Shown here: positions 1 to 11,058 of the stretch, one piece after another
Numbering within the stretch: the stretch's first letter is position 1
Layout of the letters: each line of letters starts with the position of its first letter
Origin: Isoetes taiwanensis
Taxonomy: Eukaryota; Streptophyta; Lycopodiopsida; Isoetales; Isoetaceae
DNA length: 64,000 bases
NCBI GenBank assembly: GCA_021234155.1
Contig: JAJEKV010000010.1
Span: forward strand, 7,232,871-7,296,870
Reading direction: 5' to 3'
Notes under the pieces: generated by a model
Told to the model about the DNA's origin: nothing
What the model saw: only the letters and a program-made list of their open reading frames with translations
The model's database searches: none
Program-made: the position numbers and the translations under genes

Positions 1-944
1 ACCATATCTGGACAGACGTCAAGCCTGCATTTTGCGACATCGGCCATTGCTACTGGAGCGACCACAGACGAGCATACATGGTGTTCACTTGAAGGTGGGA
101 ATGTGTGGAAGAATTTAATGTTATAAGCAAATCTTTATCATTTAATTTACTTATTGGATTTGTCTTTGAATTTGATAATGTTATAACCTAACTAAGAGTT
201 GGGGCATGAGATTTCGAAGGTTTCTTCTCTAATTTGGTCTTGGGTTTTGCTTGCTAGAGTTGCATGTGCTCGTGAATTTGAATGTTAGATATTTCGTGAC
301 ATAGTTATGCAGTCGTTTGGTTGCCGTATAACATTGGGGAACTTTGGTTACAAGGGAAGATTTAGTTTCAATTGGTGTAGTTTTGGCACATTTTGAGCAT
401 GTTTTAAGAAATGACACTGTAAAGTACCAGAATGATGAGACTAACCTGGACTTCCTGAAGCCAAAAGTTTATGCGAAGAGCTCCTAGAAAATTTGATTGA
501 GAGATTGGGTCATGTATAGACGAACCTGTAAAGAATAATATGTGGAGACTCATTTTTATTGCATAGGGCAGCAAGGGAAAGCAAATACTAAATAAGGACA
601 ACCCATACCTGATACTTCTGCAACCAAACTACGCACCTCAGATAACTTGGTTTACAAGCCATAGCATCGAACGTCACCCGCTTTGATATGTTTGGCGATG
701 GTAGTCCCACATAGGCCTCAGTAGGTTGGTTGTTCGTATTTTCTCCTGCTTTAACATTGCTTTGGCTGCGCAAAACTTCACAATGCAAACGATGCCTTAA
801 GGTTATGTAGACAGGTCCTTCCATGACAGCTTCCAAAGAATCCCTATACATTTGGCTGTCTATTATGCTTTTAAGTCTGGATAACAAATACCTTAAAAGT
901 ACCAAAATAGTATTGATATGACACATTTTGAATGAACACCTTAA

Positions 945-1042
945 AATAACAGCAGCAGGATACGAAAAGGTGTCATAAAACCAAGCGACCCCATAGAAAA
1001 TGAAACCATAGGTGGCACTGGTCCCTTGAACAAAGAAGCTGC
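945..1042 (-). other. Exon-like hydrophobic segment, unidentified
   Basis: On the minus strand a TTTCTCAG acceptor is followed by an open stretch that reads as a hydrophobic segment containing [17 protein letters not shown]. It resembles a membrane helix of a transporter, but I cannot name the family. It lies downstream of the PLD-zeta fragment in the same orientation and does not look like the PLD C-terminus, so it may be another captured or duplicated gene piece. Little else around it supports coding. Confidence 0.2.
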
Positions 1043-1195
1043 CTGAGAAACACAAATACATCAATTAATCAGACTAAGTTTTGTGAAATGTACAACTAGT
1101 CTAGTACCACAACAAAACTGTACAGCATTTCTAACTACAGATGGGAGCTAAACAATAGTTCGAAACTTTGTAACCACGAAACTAAATTGGATTAC

Positions 1196-2410
1196 CTGAG
1201 ATATTCTTAGCCCAAGGTGTTAAGCCCATAAAGACATCCTCAGACTCTGTGCAAATCTTGTAGCTTTCCAGAGTTTGCCTTCATAATAGACTCGACAAAT
1301 TCAACATCCTCTAGCACAATAGCAATCTGCAAGCAAGTAGAATGAACATTACTCTTCATTGCCATCAAACTGGTTTCAAATATAATATCCCTTCGCCAAT
1401 TTTGGCTTGAATGAACATTACTCTTCATTGCCATTAAAATGGTTTCAATAATAAGATCTCTTTGCCAATTGGGCTGCATGCTAAATGTCAAATTAGTGTT
1501 CAATAAGGTGCAATGTTTTGTGACAGTTTGGGCAGCTATACACCTACACTATTTAACCTCTGTTGAGAAGACAGGGAGTCTTACACACTCTTGCAAGAAA
1601 TTGCAACAAATTGACCATTGCATAGTTCTTCAAACCTTGACGCTGGTATGCGATACATGGATTGGCCAGTGGGCAAGGATTTGTCCAGTATCCCCAGCCC
1701 CAAGATGTTTAAGTGGAGAAAAACAACAAACCATTCTATATCAACCAATCACAAAAATCATTCTGCTTTCATTGACCGTTGTTATACCTGAGCCTGCCTA
1801 TACGCAAGAGAATACCTCAGAGTCCCTAGAGCCTAACAAGCTTCTGTCATTTATATTTGCGGAACCAAGTAGGACGGCCTTATCATCTATAATCATGATC
1901 TTGCTATGTACATAAATCTGCAGAAGTAAAGCAAAAACATTAGTTAACCAATTCAAAGACCGTTGTAGCAAGAAACTTGTTTTTTGCATACTTGGCTTGT
2001 AGCTAAAGGGCCAGTTTCTGAAAGTGTTCCATAACTGTGGAGACGATAAAACAATATATAATTCTCAGCTTCAGAGCCAAGTTCCTGATGAAGGCGTTGA
2101 AGGATGGAAGCATTGCCCCTACAAATGGTACAATATTGCCAACGCAAAATTGCCCTAACTGATGCAGCACCTGTATCGTCTACTCCACCCTGTTCCAATA
2201 CAATAAAATTGAGAGAGACAGTCTTTATTGTTCTCAAATTCAAATCTAAATAACTGCACTTGCATATAACACCTGAAATCCAGGTAATAGAGGCAAAACA
2301 ATGATAATCCGAAAGACGCGTCTTTCTTTATAAGCACGAACTATCCGTGCATACGATGCTTGTAAGACACGATTTTGTATAATTGCATCTCCATCAAGAC
2401 CAGAAATAAA
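1196..2410 (-). pseudogene. Phospholipase D zeta-type (PX/PH-PLD) gene fragment, 3' exons only
   Basis: Four consecutive exons match the second half of plant PLD-zeta in the right order. Exon 2273-2410 reads FISGLDGD through LLPGFQ. Exon 1992-2189 reads GGVDDTGAASVRAILRW. Exon 1816-1917 carries the second HKD motif, [18 protein letters not shown], with H, K and D intact. Exon 1196-1326 reads VLEDVEFVES and onward. GT donors and AG acceptors border the introns. The family normally also has PX and PH domains and a first HKD motif; none is found upstream, where similarity stops at a dispersed repeat near 2405-2447. The last exon carries a frameshift and a TAA where family members have Glu (WA*HLGL), so the copy cannot make active enzyme, which needs both HKD motifs. 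It is read as a truncated duplicate rather than a working phosphatidylcholine-hydrolysing enzyme. Confidence 0.8.
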
Positions 2411-2447
2411 CAAGGTGCTGCGCACAGAGGGTTGCCCTCCAGTGGCC
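2405..2447 (+). repeat. Fragment of dispersed ~200-bp repeat family
   Basis: The stretch containing ACAAGGTGCTGCGCACAGAG and GGGTTGCCCTCC is nearly the same as the distal part of the longer repeat copy at 27065-27290 (reverse orientation there). It sits exactly where PLD-zeta similarity ends, which marks a rearrangement junction. Confidence 0.6.
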
Positions 2448-3104
2448 CGAGAATGTATCTTTATATTTTTTGTTTAGTCATTTTATGTTGTCTTTATGGA
2501 GTTTAACTGGCCTTGCAAATCCTTGGCCTTCTTAAAGGAGGAACTTGTGCTTTTCTGGCCTGTTGGCGATGCCACCTACACACCTTATAAATGCTAGTAT
2601 TGTTATTTCTTCGTTAATTGCATTCCGAGAAGTTTATGACAGATTCTCCACATCTTGCCTTTTATCACAAGTATCTAGTAATATGTGCATATCATGTTAG
2701 TAATGTGCATGACCTGGTGTAACAACAATCTTGAGGTATTGACCCTGCAATTAATCATACCTCTATTTGTAGATACCATGGTGTTGGGGGATCCTTCTCA
2801 AAAGTGCATTTCTTTTAAGGCTATGTTATGCGCAAAACTTTCGATCTTTCAAAATCAGGAGCTATTTGTTTAGGGTCTAAGGTTTATTTGAACGTCAATG
2901 AGAGGAAAATCTAAATAACCAAAAGCTAATGAATTTAGAATTCATAAATTCATATTTGCTTTGTTGCTTCAGAGCAGCACTATTTACCATCATGAAGGAA
3001 ACATCAAGAATTATCTTTGGAGAGGCCATTGACATGCAAGAATTATCTTAAGAACCTAAATAGTGCCCATCACAGACTTTTTATCTAGGACAAAGCACAT
3101 AGCA

Positions 3105-3325
3105 ATACATGCCATTTTCTTATGCATCATTAACTCTAAAAACTTTATAGCATTGAAACGTGGAAGATCACAGTTTGTTTGTTTCCATCTCCAATACAAA
3201 TAGTCATTGTCAGGCCATCCATTCTTCATGCAATTCTGGTGCCCCTGTATATAATGGCATGTCTCATTTCTGTCTACTGAATCAGGTATCCAATCTCCCT
3301 TTGGGATATCACAAATTCCTGGCAA
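3105..3325 (-). pseudogene. Trichome-birefringence-like (TBL/PMR5) gene fragment
   Basis: The minus strand reads CDIPKGDWIPDS, NETCHYIQGHQNCMKNG and YLYWRWKQTNCDLPRFNA, the conserved N-terminal block of TBL proteins, the Golgi polysaccharide O-acetyltransferases of plants. After FLELM the sequence drifts away where the family has the GDS catalytic motif. The C-terminal DxxH region is not found nearby. Only about 70 codons are recognisable, so this is an isolated exon or remnant. It lies between the PLD-zeta and beta-amylase fragments, all on the same strand. Confidence 0.75.
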
Positions 3326-3799
3326 ACAAGAAAGAACCAAATTCAATGACTAGACAAATGGAAGGGCAAATGCCTAAATTTGCAACTTAAGTATGCAGAA
3401 AAATTCCTAATGGTTGGCTGGCACAGTTTTAAGGAAGCTTATACTGCATAAGAACGAAAAGGCAACCATTTAATGTACTTAGACATTTACCAAATATTGA
3501 TTCTAGTAATATCACAGACCAATTTAATATGCTTACCAAGAAATGAAATGAAAAGGTTGATATTATGCCTTGTTAGGCCATCAATCTATAAGACATAAAT
3601 ACGTCATCAGATCTCGCTTCAGTATGTAAAGTAGATAGCATCTATTAGCATTTTGTGCTGCAGAACTTGAGGAGAATATTGCAATCTTCAGAACTTGATT
3701 GTAAAATACATCTTTAAATCTGTCTTTTGTCTGCATAGTGGTTAGAAAAACATAGAAAAGGATTATAGTGGATGGATCGCCATTGATTGTGTGAAAAGC

Positions 3800-3990
3800 A
3801 AGAAGAGTATGGATGGTCATTCATCATGTATAGGACAAAATGGATGGATGGTTGCTGATGTGTGAAGCAGTGGATAGCTAGCCAATGAACACGAATAGCC
3901 ATGAACGTGTGAACGCAATAAGAGGATGGATGGTCATTCATCATGTATAGATGGATTAAAAGGATGGATGGTTGCAGGAGGACCAGTTTG
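3800..3990. repeat. Short tandem duplication
   Basis: ATGGATGGTCATTCATCATG followed by a variable gap and GGATGGATGGTTGC occurs twice, about 115 bp apart. The copies differ by small substitutions. No coding sense is seen. Confidence 0.6.
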
Positions 3991-4414
3991 AAGGAGAGCA
4001 GTCATTGGTGGCTGTAAAGGGAACGATGTCCTTATAGAAATCAGAGATGTACTATAGAAGCAACATCTATAGGTGAAAGCGCACATTTAATCACATGGAT
4101 AGTGATGTCTGACATATTTAGAGGAAAAAAATGCTTCCTGAATGGATCATATATAAGTAATAAAACCATGGGCAACATTGTGAGAACTTTAAGAAATCTA
4201 AAACAAAGCCCAAGCACTTGATGCAAGGAGGAATTTAGCCTAATGCAAAAGATAGGAATGTAAGGCATTCCGTCAGTACTTGGAATTTCAAAAGTTTTTA
4301 AATCTTCCAGCCAAAGAGGTGTAGATCTTATCATCTACTAGATGATCTTGAATGATAGGACCACTTAAATTCTATCTAACTCTCAACAACCATGTGACAC
4401 ATCAAATAACAATC

Positions 4415-5400
4415 TCAATGATATATCCAACTAAAATGTGGTTGCTCAATATCCCTCATTTCAAAACAAGTAAAATTGAATGTAACACCATGCCTACCAA
4501 ACATTCTCGCAACTGGAAGATACCCATCCTTTATTCTAGTATTGTAATATCCAGCAGTCAGCTCAGGTGGATGAGATCGGGTGCCACCAGCAACCTTTGC
4601 AGATAGTCTAACTGGTGTACTCCGAATGATGGCTTCTGTAGATGCCAAAATTCTTTCACCATGATCTATTAGCATTCCAGAATGCAATTCAGAAAAAAAA
4701 TGTCCATATGGTGTATTTCAACTACCATCCCTTTGAGAAACAAAGGAATCCTCTTTGTAGGACCCAAAGATCAAATGGACTACCATGGCCCCAGGCGGGT
4801 TGTCCATCAGAACATGCAAAATAAATAAAATGACAAACAGATAAAACTGCAGAAATGAAACATGGCATATCGTTGTATCCGTTCTAATAAAAAAGCTTAA
4901 CAAATCACAAACTCTGCAAGCATGGCATATCTACAATTTCTATTATATGGAGGAAGCAGACAAATGAATTACCTTGCCATAACACTGGAACTCTCCGATG
5001 CCAAGATATCTCTATATGCCATCATGTTCTGGAATCCAAGATACCTCAACTCACCAAGTAGGCCCATGCCAATTGAATTTCCTAAGATTTCAGAACCACA
5101 AATTTCAGTCAGATAAGGCGGCATAAAGACCATACGATAAGGCATCAAATGGGAACTATGCCACTCACCACTATCGTATCACCAAGCATGTCATTGAAAG
5201 TGTCCCTAAAGCTTCTCATATAATCAGCATAGGCCTGTACTGGGGTTCTCCCTTTCAAGATAGGAAGTGTATCACATCCAAGAGACAGATACTCTAATTA
5301 AGGGCCTACGAACCCTATCGGTATAGAGAATATCATTGTCGCTTGTGCATCTCTTCTAAGACCTGTGGAGGCAAACTACGTGAAACTACATGTTCCTACA
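4415..5400 (-). pseudogene. Beta-amylase pseudogene
   Basis: Beta-amylase (glycoside hydrolase 14, releases maltose from starch) is recognisable in family order on the minus strand. Around 5300-5390 there are broken pieces of the segment before LEYLSLGCDTLP. A clean exon at 5169-5291 contains GRTPVQAYADYMRSFRD and ends at a good GTGAGT donor. The next exon (5140-4960) reads GMGLLGELRY and, after a frame change, YLGIGEFQCYGK. Then come DGS*NTPYGHFF (4740-4700) and GMLIDHGERILAS, ELTAGYYNTR, DGYLPVARMFGRHG and NFTCFEMRD (4687-4450). There are several single-base frameshifts, a stop at a conserved Trp position and a small deletion just after AKVAG. Introns are kept, so this is not a processed copy. 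Confidence 0.88.
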
Positions 5401-6769
5401 AAATGAAGTACTATATCTACTCAAGACGTAAGGACAATAAGTATCAAAGAACAAGATTTTCTAAAAGGATTAAAAGCCATCTACCCTGCTCAAGAACTCT
5501 CGCTGCAAGTGCATTCGATGTATCATCTCAATAAACGAACAATGCGTTGAGCTAGGATTCAACCATGGTCATATATTTCATCAACAAAATGAATAGTTGG
5601 TCTTGAAAACCTATGCATATTGGTAAAACACATCATCTTATATAAAAGGCAGTCAAGATATCAATTAAATCCTACAAACTTTGCATATATTAGACCATCA
5701 TGACGCATTACTTTCCAATCAAGAACAAATTAATAAAAGCAATAAACCAACTATCTTTCAGCTATATCTTAGCTCAGAACTGATTTTTCTTGGACAAACT
5801 TTCAGAAAATTATAGCCAATAACTCGTTTATTAAAATCAACTCCAATCAAGAAAAAAATAAGATAGAAACGTTAAACAAAAATTAAATAAGTCCCAACAC
5901 CTCTATGCCTTAGATGCTCTAGCATATGGCAATCTCAGTCATTCCAGAATGCCCAGCTTTCTCTATAACATCCTTTTGCACCCTTGAATGCAAATGCAAA
6001 ATAAGAAGCCTCATGCATCTAGCCTCTACTATCTTCTTCGGAAACGGCAGACGAAACTCTTTAACATTCACAAAGATAATTAACTCCAGAATAAAAAACT
6101 CATGAAACTTTTTATTTCCAAAAGAATGAGCCAGCATCTCCCATCTCTCTCAGGTATTTGATGAAATTTTGGAAACGGCTCTTATAACCACAAATATAAC
6201 TATCAGGAATAAGGAAAAATGTCCTCAGTCTTGGGTCCAGAAGTCATATTGGTGCTTGAAATGAAATTGAAAACTAGCATATATAAATTATATGAATGGA
6301 AAACTTATGCTTACGAAGTACAATTCGCTTGCTCCCCTGCTACAATGGATTGCATTGATGATGAGACTCGATCAATCTCATCTATTCTAAACTACTCGAT
6401 GCAAAATCACATGCAAGCACTCGGCATCCCAGATCAGCCTATTGGAATACAAGATTGGAGCTTCGGTCTGCAAACTCCAGTAAAAATTTCAACAGGCGAT
6501 AATGTGGACACATTCAATCAGATCAAAATGAGGCATACTTTCCCTAATGCACAGAATCGAAAGCAATCTCTGCAAAAAATGGGCTAGGCAATACCATACC
6601 TGTTTGTTCTGCTTCGCCCCTTCTAGTTTCTGCAAGCTCAAAGCTTCAAATTGAAGCATGAAATAGCTTAGCATCAGAAATCATGACTCATTGCGGAGAT
6701 TAGAACGAAGGGCCGGAAAGAATAAGGTCGAAGTAAAGGAGAGGTCGAGGTCGAGGTGCCACACTTATT
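5401..6769. other. No recognisable gene
   Basis: AT-rich sequence upstream of the beta-amylase remnant. Short open frames occur on both strands, but none shows a family motif. The stretch 6600-6700 could hold a 5' exon or leader of the minus-strand remnants, since a GTATGG donor-like site lies near 6600. That is weak. Confidence 0.4.
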
Positions 6770-6975
6770 TAGGGTTTGCCGGTTAAACGGTTTTGGAGCG
6801 GCTGCCCAGCAACAGCAACAGGGGCAACCCTATTGGGAGTTTGGAGCAGTTTCTGGGATGTTCTTGGTATATACCAACATATACCAGGAATATGCCAAAA
6901 ACCCATGTAAACAAGGGATTGCCCTTCTAGGGGCAACCCAAAAATTGATTCTGATACCAAAATTGAATGGTTAGA
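6770..6975 (+). repeat. Dispersed ~200-bp repeat, copy A
   Basis: Shares with copies at 13895-14030 and 27065-27290 the blocks TTTGGAGCAGT, a pair of inverted ATATACC/GGAATATGCC arms, AACCCAT.TAAACAAGG, and a hairpin ending GGGGCAACCCAAAAAT. The two inverted segments suggest a small foldback or structured non-coding transposon. No ORF is credible. Confidence 0.75.
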
Positions 6976-8325
6976 AATGCCCACAACTATACTGAAAAAT
7001 GGAAGTAAATATCTATGTAAATAAAGTGTTCAGCTCTATCTATTCATGAACAGTAAATTGAATGAATGCTGGTTTCTTCAAGCTGGCTAGTACCTGCAGA
7101 CCATTGTCCGACACTTCGAATGACCTGTTAAAAGATTCCTTCATGAGAAAAGTTCTGGTCATGAAAATTTTTGTGTACAAACACAATTTCGAAGTTTAAT
7201 AGTCCCTGAAAGAACCTTCTAGTTAAGAACATTGAATTCTGATAAGAACATTGAATGTTCTATCTGCTCTGAAACTATCACATTTTTCAGTCCTCTTAGC
7301 ACGTTTGATTTTCCTCTGCTATATGACTTAAGCATGGACATTATGTTTCGAGAATACTAAATCTTTCTCAAGGAAAACACATTTATTTGCTATCAGCAGA
7401 TCCCTCTAGAGATCCTTCTAGCTTCATTCATCATTTATCCCTGTTTCTCTGCAAGAAGTAGGAACCTTTTCCTGCATGCAAAAGCAGAATAGATCAGATT
7501 TACCTTTATGCATGTAATATATTCACGATAAAGTTATTAAAGGTGGTTGCATAATGCTTCTTTACATATGCGTTTAACATTTGATATTAACAATCACTGA
7601 TCAAAAACCTGCCAGTAATGTCGATCTAAGAATATTCAGAAAGAAAATAAGAGGTTGGCTTGTAGAACATTCTGTTTAGGTGAATCAATATGAATTAAGT
7701 CCACTGTAGCTAATATCTATCTATCTACTTTATTAATTTGGGATTATCCGGCCTGGTAGAAAATGTTTTTGGAATTTTTTTTAATTGATTTCCTAAGATT
7801 GTTGGTTTTTTTTTGCCGGAAAATTTTAGCGTCAATCTAAAAGTGGGAAACAATTTTTTTTTTTATTTCGTATGCTTTTGAGGAGTGGGTTTAAGGGATT
7901 TCGGTATATTCTTGCCCTTGCGTTCCTCATTTCGGCAAACATGGCATGGCATGGAAGCCACCACCGTGAGATACGCTTATTTGTTTTGGATAGGTTCACA
8001 GCTGCGCCAGTGGGAAGTGGGAAGAACAATTTGACTGCAGAAGATCCAGGTTCGGTTGAGTATTTAGCCGATTTTGCGGAGCCCCAATAGCATGCAACTC
8101 TGATTTGGGTCCGTGTGGGCTTCGATTTGGTTCGGCATGGATGCCAGAGCTCATTTGTTTCATGCTCACATCATACCTTTCGATTATTCTTTTTCTTCTG
8201 TTGACATGTCTTCATTAGATATATTTTTTCCGGATTCAGAGAGCCCAGCAAACAGAGGCATAAGAGATGTCCTTCTGTTCTTCTATTTAGGTAAATTGAT
8301 TGTCCTAGCCAATGCCCATGTGGCA
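6976..8325. other. No recognisable gene
   Basis: About 1.3 kb of AT-rich sequence with several poly-T runs near 7775-7865. Short open frames near 7870-8090 lack any family signature on either strand. Confidence 0.4.
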
Positions 8326-8695
8326 CTTTGAATCATATCATCTGCATTCTTCAAGATCATTCTCTTAAGTGGACAGAAGCACCAGTTTATACCATGAGAT
8401 ATTGCTTTCTGCATGCTGCAAGATTTCCTTCATTTCTTTGTTTCTATGTCTTACTATAGAAGGACGAGAGTTTCTTTACTTTTAAATGAACGACTTATTC
8501 TGATTTTTGCTTTCATGCAGGACTGCTGGATCAACGTTTCACAAGGCCATCACAAGGTATCCATGCTAGCTCAGTTGTTATCGATTTCATAATTTTTTAG
8601 AACTTGAATCTTATTATCTGCATTTGCCAAGGTCATTCTTAAATGGGCAGAAGCACCAGTTTATAACATGAGACCTTGCATTCTGCATGCTGAGA
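8326..8695. repeat. Diverged direct repeat pair (8326-8423 and 8602-8695)
   Basis: Both copies contain CAGAAGCACCAGTTTATA, ATCATCTGCAT/ATTATCTGCAT and TTCTGCATGCTG in the same order. They are about 275 bp apart and clearly diverged, so this is an old tandem duplication. Confidence 0.6.
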
Positions 8696-8939
8696 GAATG
8701 CATGAAAATTTAAGACCATCACCTTAGGTAGACATTTAGTTCTTCGTTGCAAAGCATGGTCTAGATATTATCTTTGTTGTGGCTTAGGATAAGGATTCTG
8801 TGCCTGGTCTTTATACTGAGAATGCTATTATTGATGTCAATGTTGAGCATGGTGATATTGGTGGATGTTGCATCAGAGCATAGATGCAGACAAGTTCATA
8901 TTCTTAGATCTTTTGTGCATGCAGCATTTTTCTTTTGTA

Positions 8940-10050
8940 TTTGCTCCATCTTGATCTCTTTCTCAATGGTGGAACGTCTAGCTATCAACACCATCTCATA
9001 TTGCTCCGTAATGGCTTTGGCATACTGAAAATCTGCTCTCTTTCTGGTAAGGGCACTCCATTTCTTTGTTTGGTTCTTGGGATCTTCAGGAAAACGTATT
9101 TGGTTGTCATTAATTTGGAATAGCATTCATCTGTTGTTCTCATCACATTTGCTACTGAAAGCTTTTGGTTAGCTTCTGATCAAGGTTTGAACAGTCTGCA
9201 GTCCTGCTATTTATCACATACGAGAAGCAATCATCATAACCTCCACAATCTTCCAGGTACAAGTTGTTTTAGATTTTGAAAGATAGGATGTGTATTCTGA
9301 ATCATCTTGCGTTTTGTAGTTTCATTCACTAGAACCTTACAACGTTCAGAGCGGACTATATTCAGAGGAGTGTTTTCAGAGCAGACCGTAGGTTTTCTAT
9401 GGCAGAGCAGTGTCATGGCTTCTAATGTTAGCAGGTAAAAATTGCATTTCAAAAGCTTCTCGTGCCTGTTAGTTTCTAATTTACACCATCATTTCTGTGC
9501 AAATGCTTCTAATCTACCATCATTTCTATGCAAATGCTTCTCTGTTTTGTTGAAATCCTTGCTGCAAATTCTAACTCTGTTTGCAGCTTCTTTTACAGGC
9601 CTAATTTCTTTTCAATGACTTAAAGAAGCTCCATCTTGATCTTTTCTTAATGGTGGAATATCTAGCTATCAATAACATCTCATAATGCTCCACAATGGTT
9701 TTGACATACTGAAAATTGGCCCTCTTTTCTGGCAAGGGCACTCCATCTCTTTGTTCATTTCTTGAAATCTTTAGGAAAACATATTTGGTTGTCATTAATT
9801 TGGAATAACATTCATATGTTGTTCTCATGGCATCTGCTACTAAAAGCTTTTGGTTAGCTTCTGATCAGGGTTTGAACAGTCTGCAATTCTGCTATTGCAT
9901 CACATATGAGAAGCGATCATTATAACCTCCATGTTTTCCAGGTACAAGTTACTTAAGATTTCAGAAGATAGGATGTGTATTTTGAATCATCCTTTTGTAG
10001 TATAATGTATATTCTAAATCATCGTTTCATTCACTAGAATCTTACAACAT
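8940..10050. repeat. Tandem duplication, unit about 685 bp
   Basis: The block at 8940-9350 recurs at about 9624-10050 with the same order of segments: CTCCATCTTGATC, TTTGGTTGTCATTAATTTGG, TTTGGTTAGCTTCTGATCA, AACAGTCTGCA, ATAACCTCCA, TTCCAGGTACAAGTT and TTCATTCACTAGAA. On the minus strand both copies keep a related open stretch containing FQYAKAI.EQYE.VLIARRS-like residues, which may be coding but is not recognised. Confidence 0.7.
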
Positions 10051-11058
10051 TTTAATTCACATGCTACTGTATTTGGAAGATTTGTCTATAATTACTATTG
10101 GCCCTTTGGTTGTTTTGCATTTTCATTCTTAACAATCACCTCACCTGGGCTTACAGTATGTATTGCATTGTCATCCGTAACTACTTTCTGAAGCATTCCT
10201 TTTCAATAGTATTTCTTAAAGAAAGCCATTCCAAACATGTCTTTGAGATTGCAGCCAAGTTTTTGAACATTGAGACTCATCGTCTGCTGTATAACAAGCA
10301 GTTTTTGCAGAGGTCGAATTTGTTCTTTTAACTCCAATTTGTGTTTGTTTGCCTCAAACAGCTTACAATTCAAATTTGCATACTTCTCTTGGACATTCTA
10401 AATGTGACCTTTTCTTTCCTCTGATTCTACCATTTTTGGCTGTCAACATATTTGACAATGCTTGAAATTTACATAGTGGGGCTTTTGATTGGCTGGATTC
10501 GTCTTCTAGAAAGTTCTTAGGACATGGTGCTTTGGACAACTTGCTTTGGTTGGTCGTTATTCATTGCATGTATTTCTAGCCAGGCCTCAAGACCATTGTC
10601 ACGGATGTGACCCACTTCCATTTTTGTTTTCTAAACATGATAGGCTTCTATAATATATAGGTACAAAGGCTTTCATTTCGCAATGGTATAACTGTTTTGG
10701 TGTTGCAGCATAGCTCCATTGCCAATTTTAGAGCACTAGCAGTTGGTAGATCAGGAGACAACATATTAGGTAAAGTTCGCTGCCCACCTCATTGTGTTGT
10801 TTTTGTTCTTTCCTGCCTTTATTTCCAATCTAGAAGCAAGTTTCTGTTGTGTGATAGAGATCTTCTCAAATTCTAGAAGTAGTTGCGTGTTGACTTTGAA
10901 AAATGACCAATACTAACTGTGATTATTGTTCTCATTGGGACAAGGTTATTTTCCTTTGCAGTGTTCAAAGCTAGATCAGATTACTATTGCACCCGATGAT
11001 CGATGTTCAAAAGCACAACTTTTAGTTGAGGCCAAAAGCAGATCAGACAACTGCTGAG
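9333..11058 (+). other. Possible exons of an unidentified gene
   Basis: Three plus-strand open segments have acceptor and donor dinucleotides: 9333-9434 (reads FRGVFSEQTVGFLWQSS), 10709-10769 (reads SSIANFRALAVGRSGDN) and 10962-11058 (reads CSKLDQITIAPDDRCSK and QLLVEAKSRSD). They look protein-like but their phases do not chain directly, so exons may be missing or the gene may be broken. The surrounding DNA is tandemly duplicated. I do not recognise the family. Confidence 0.3.

Noticed and set aside
4041-4334. Minus-strand frame as C-terminus of the beta-amylase pseudogene
   Set aside because: It lies in the right place but I cannot match it to the conserved C-terminal beta-amylase blocks.
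6219-6587. 122-codon plus-strand frame as a gene
   Set aside because: No family motif, no intron or element context, and ordinary AT-rich composition; likely chance.
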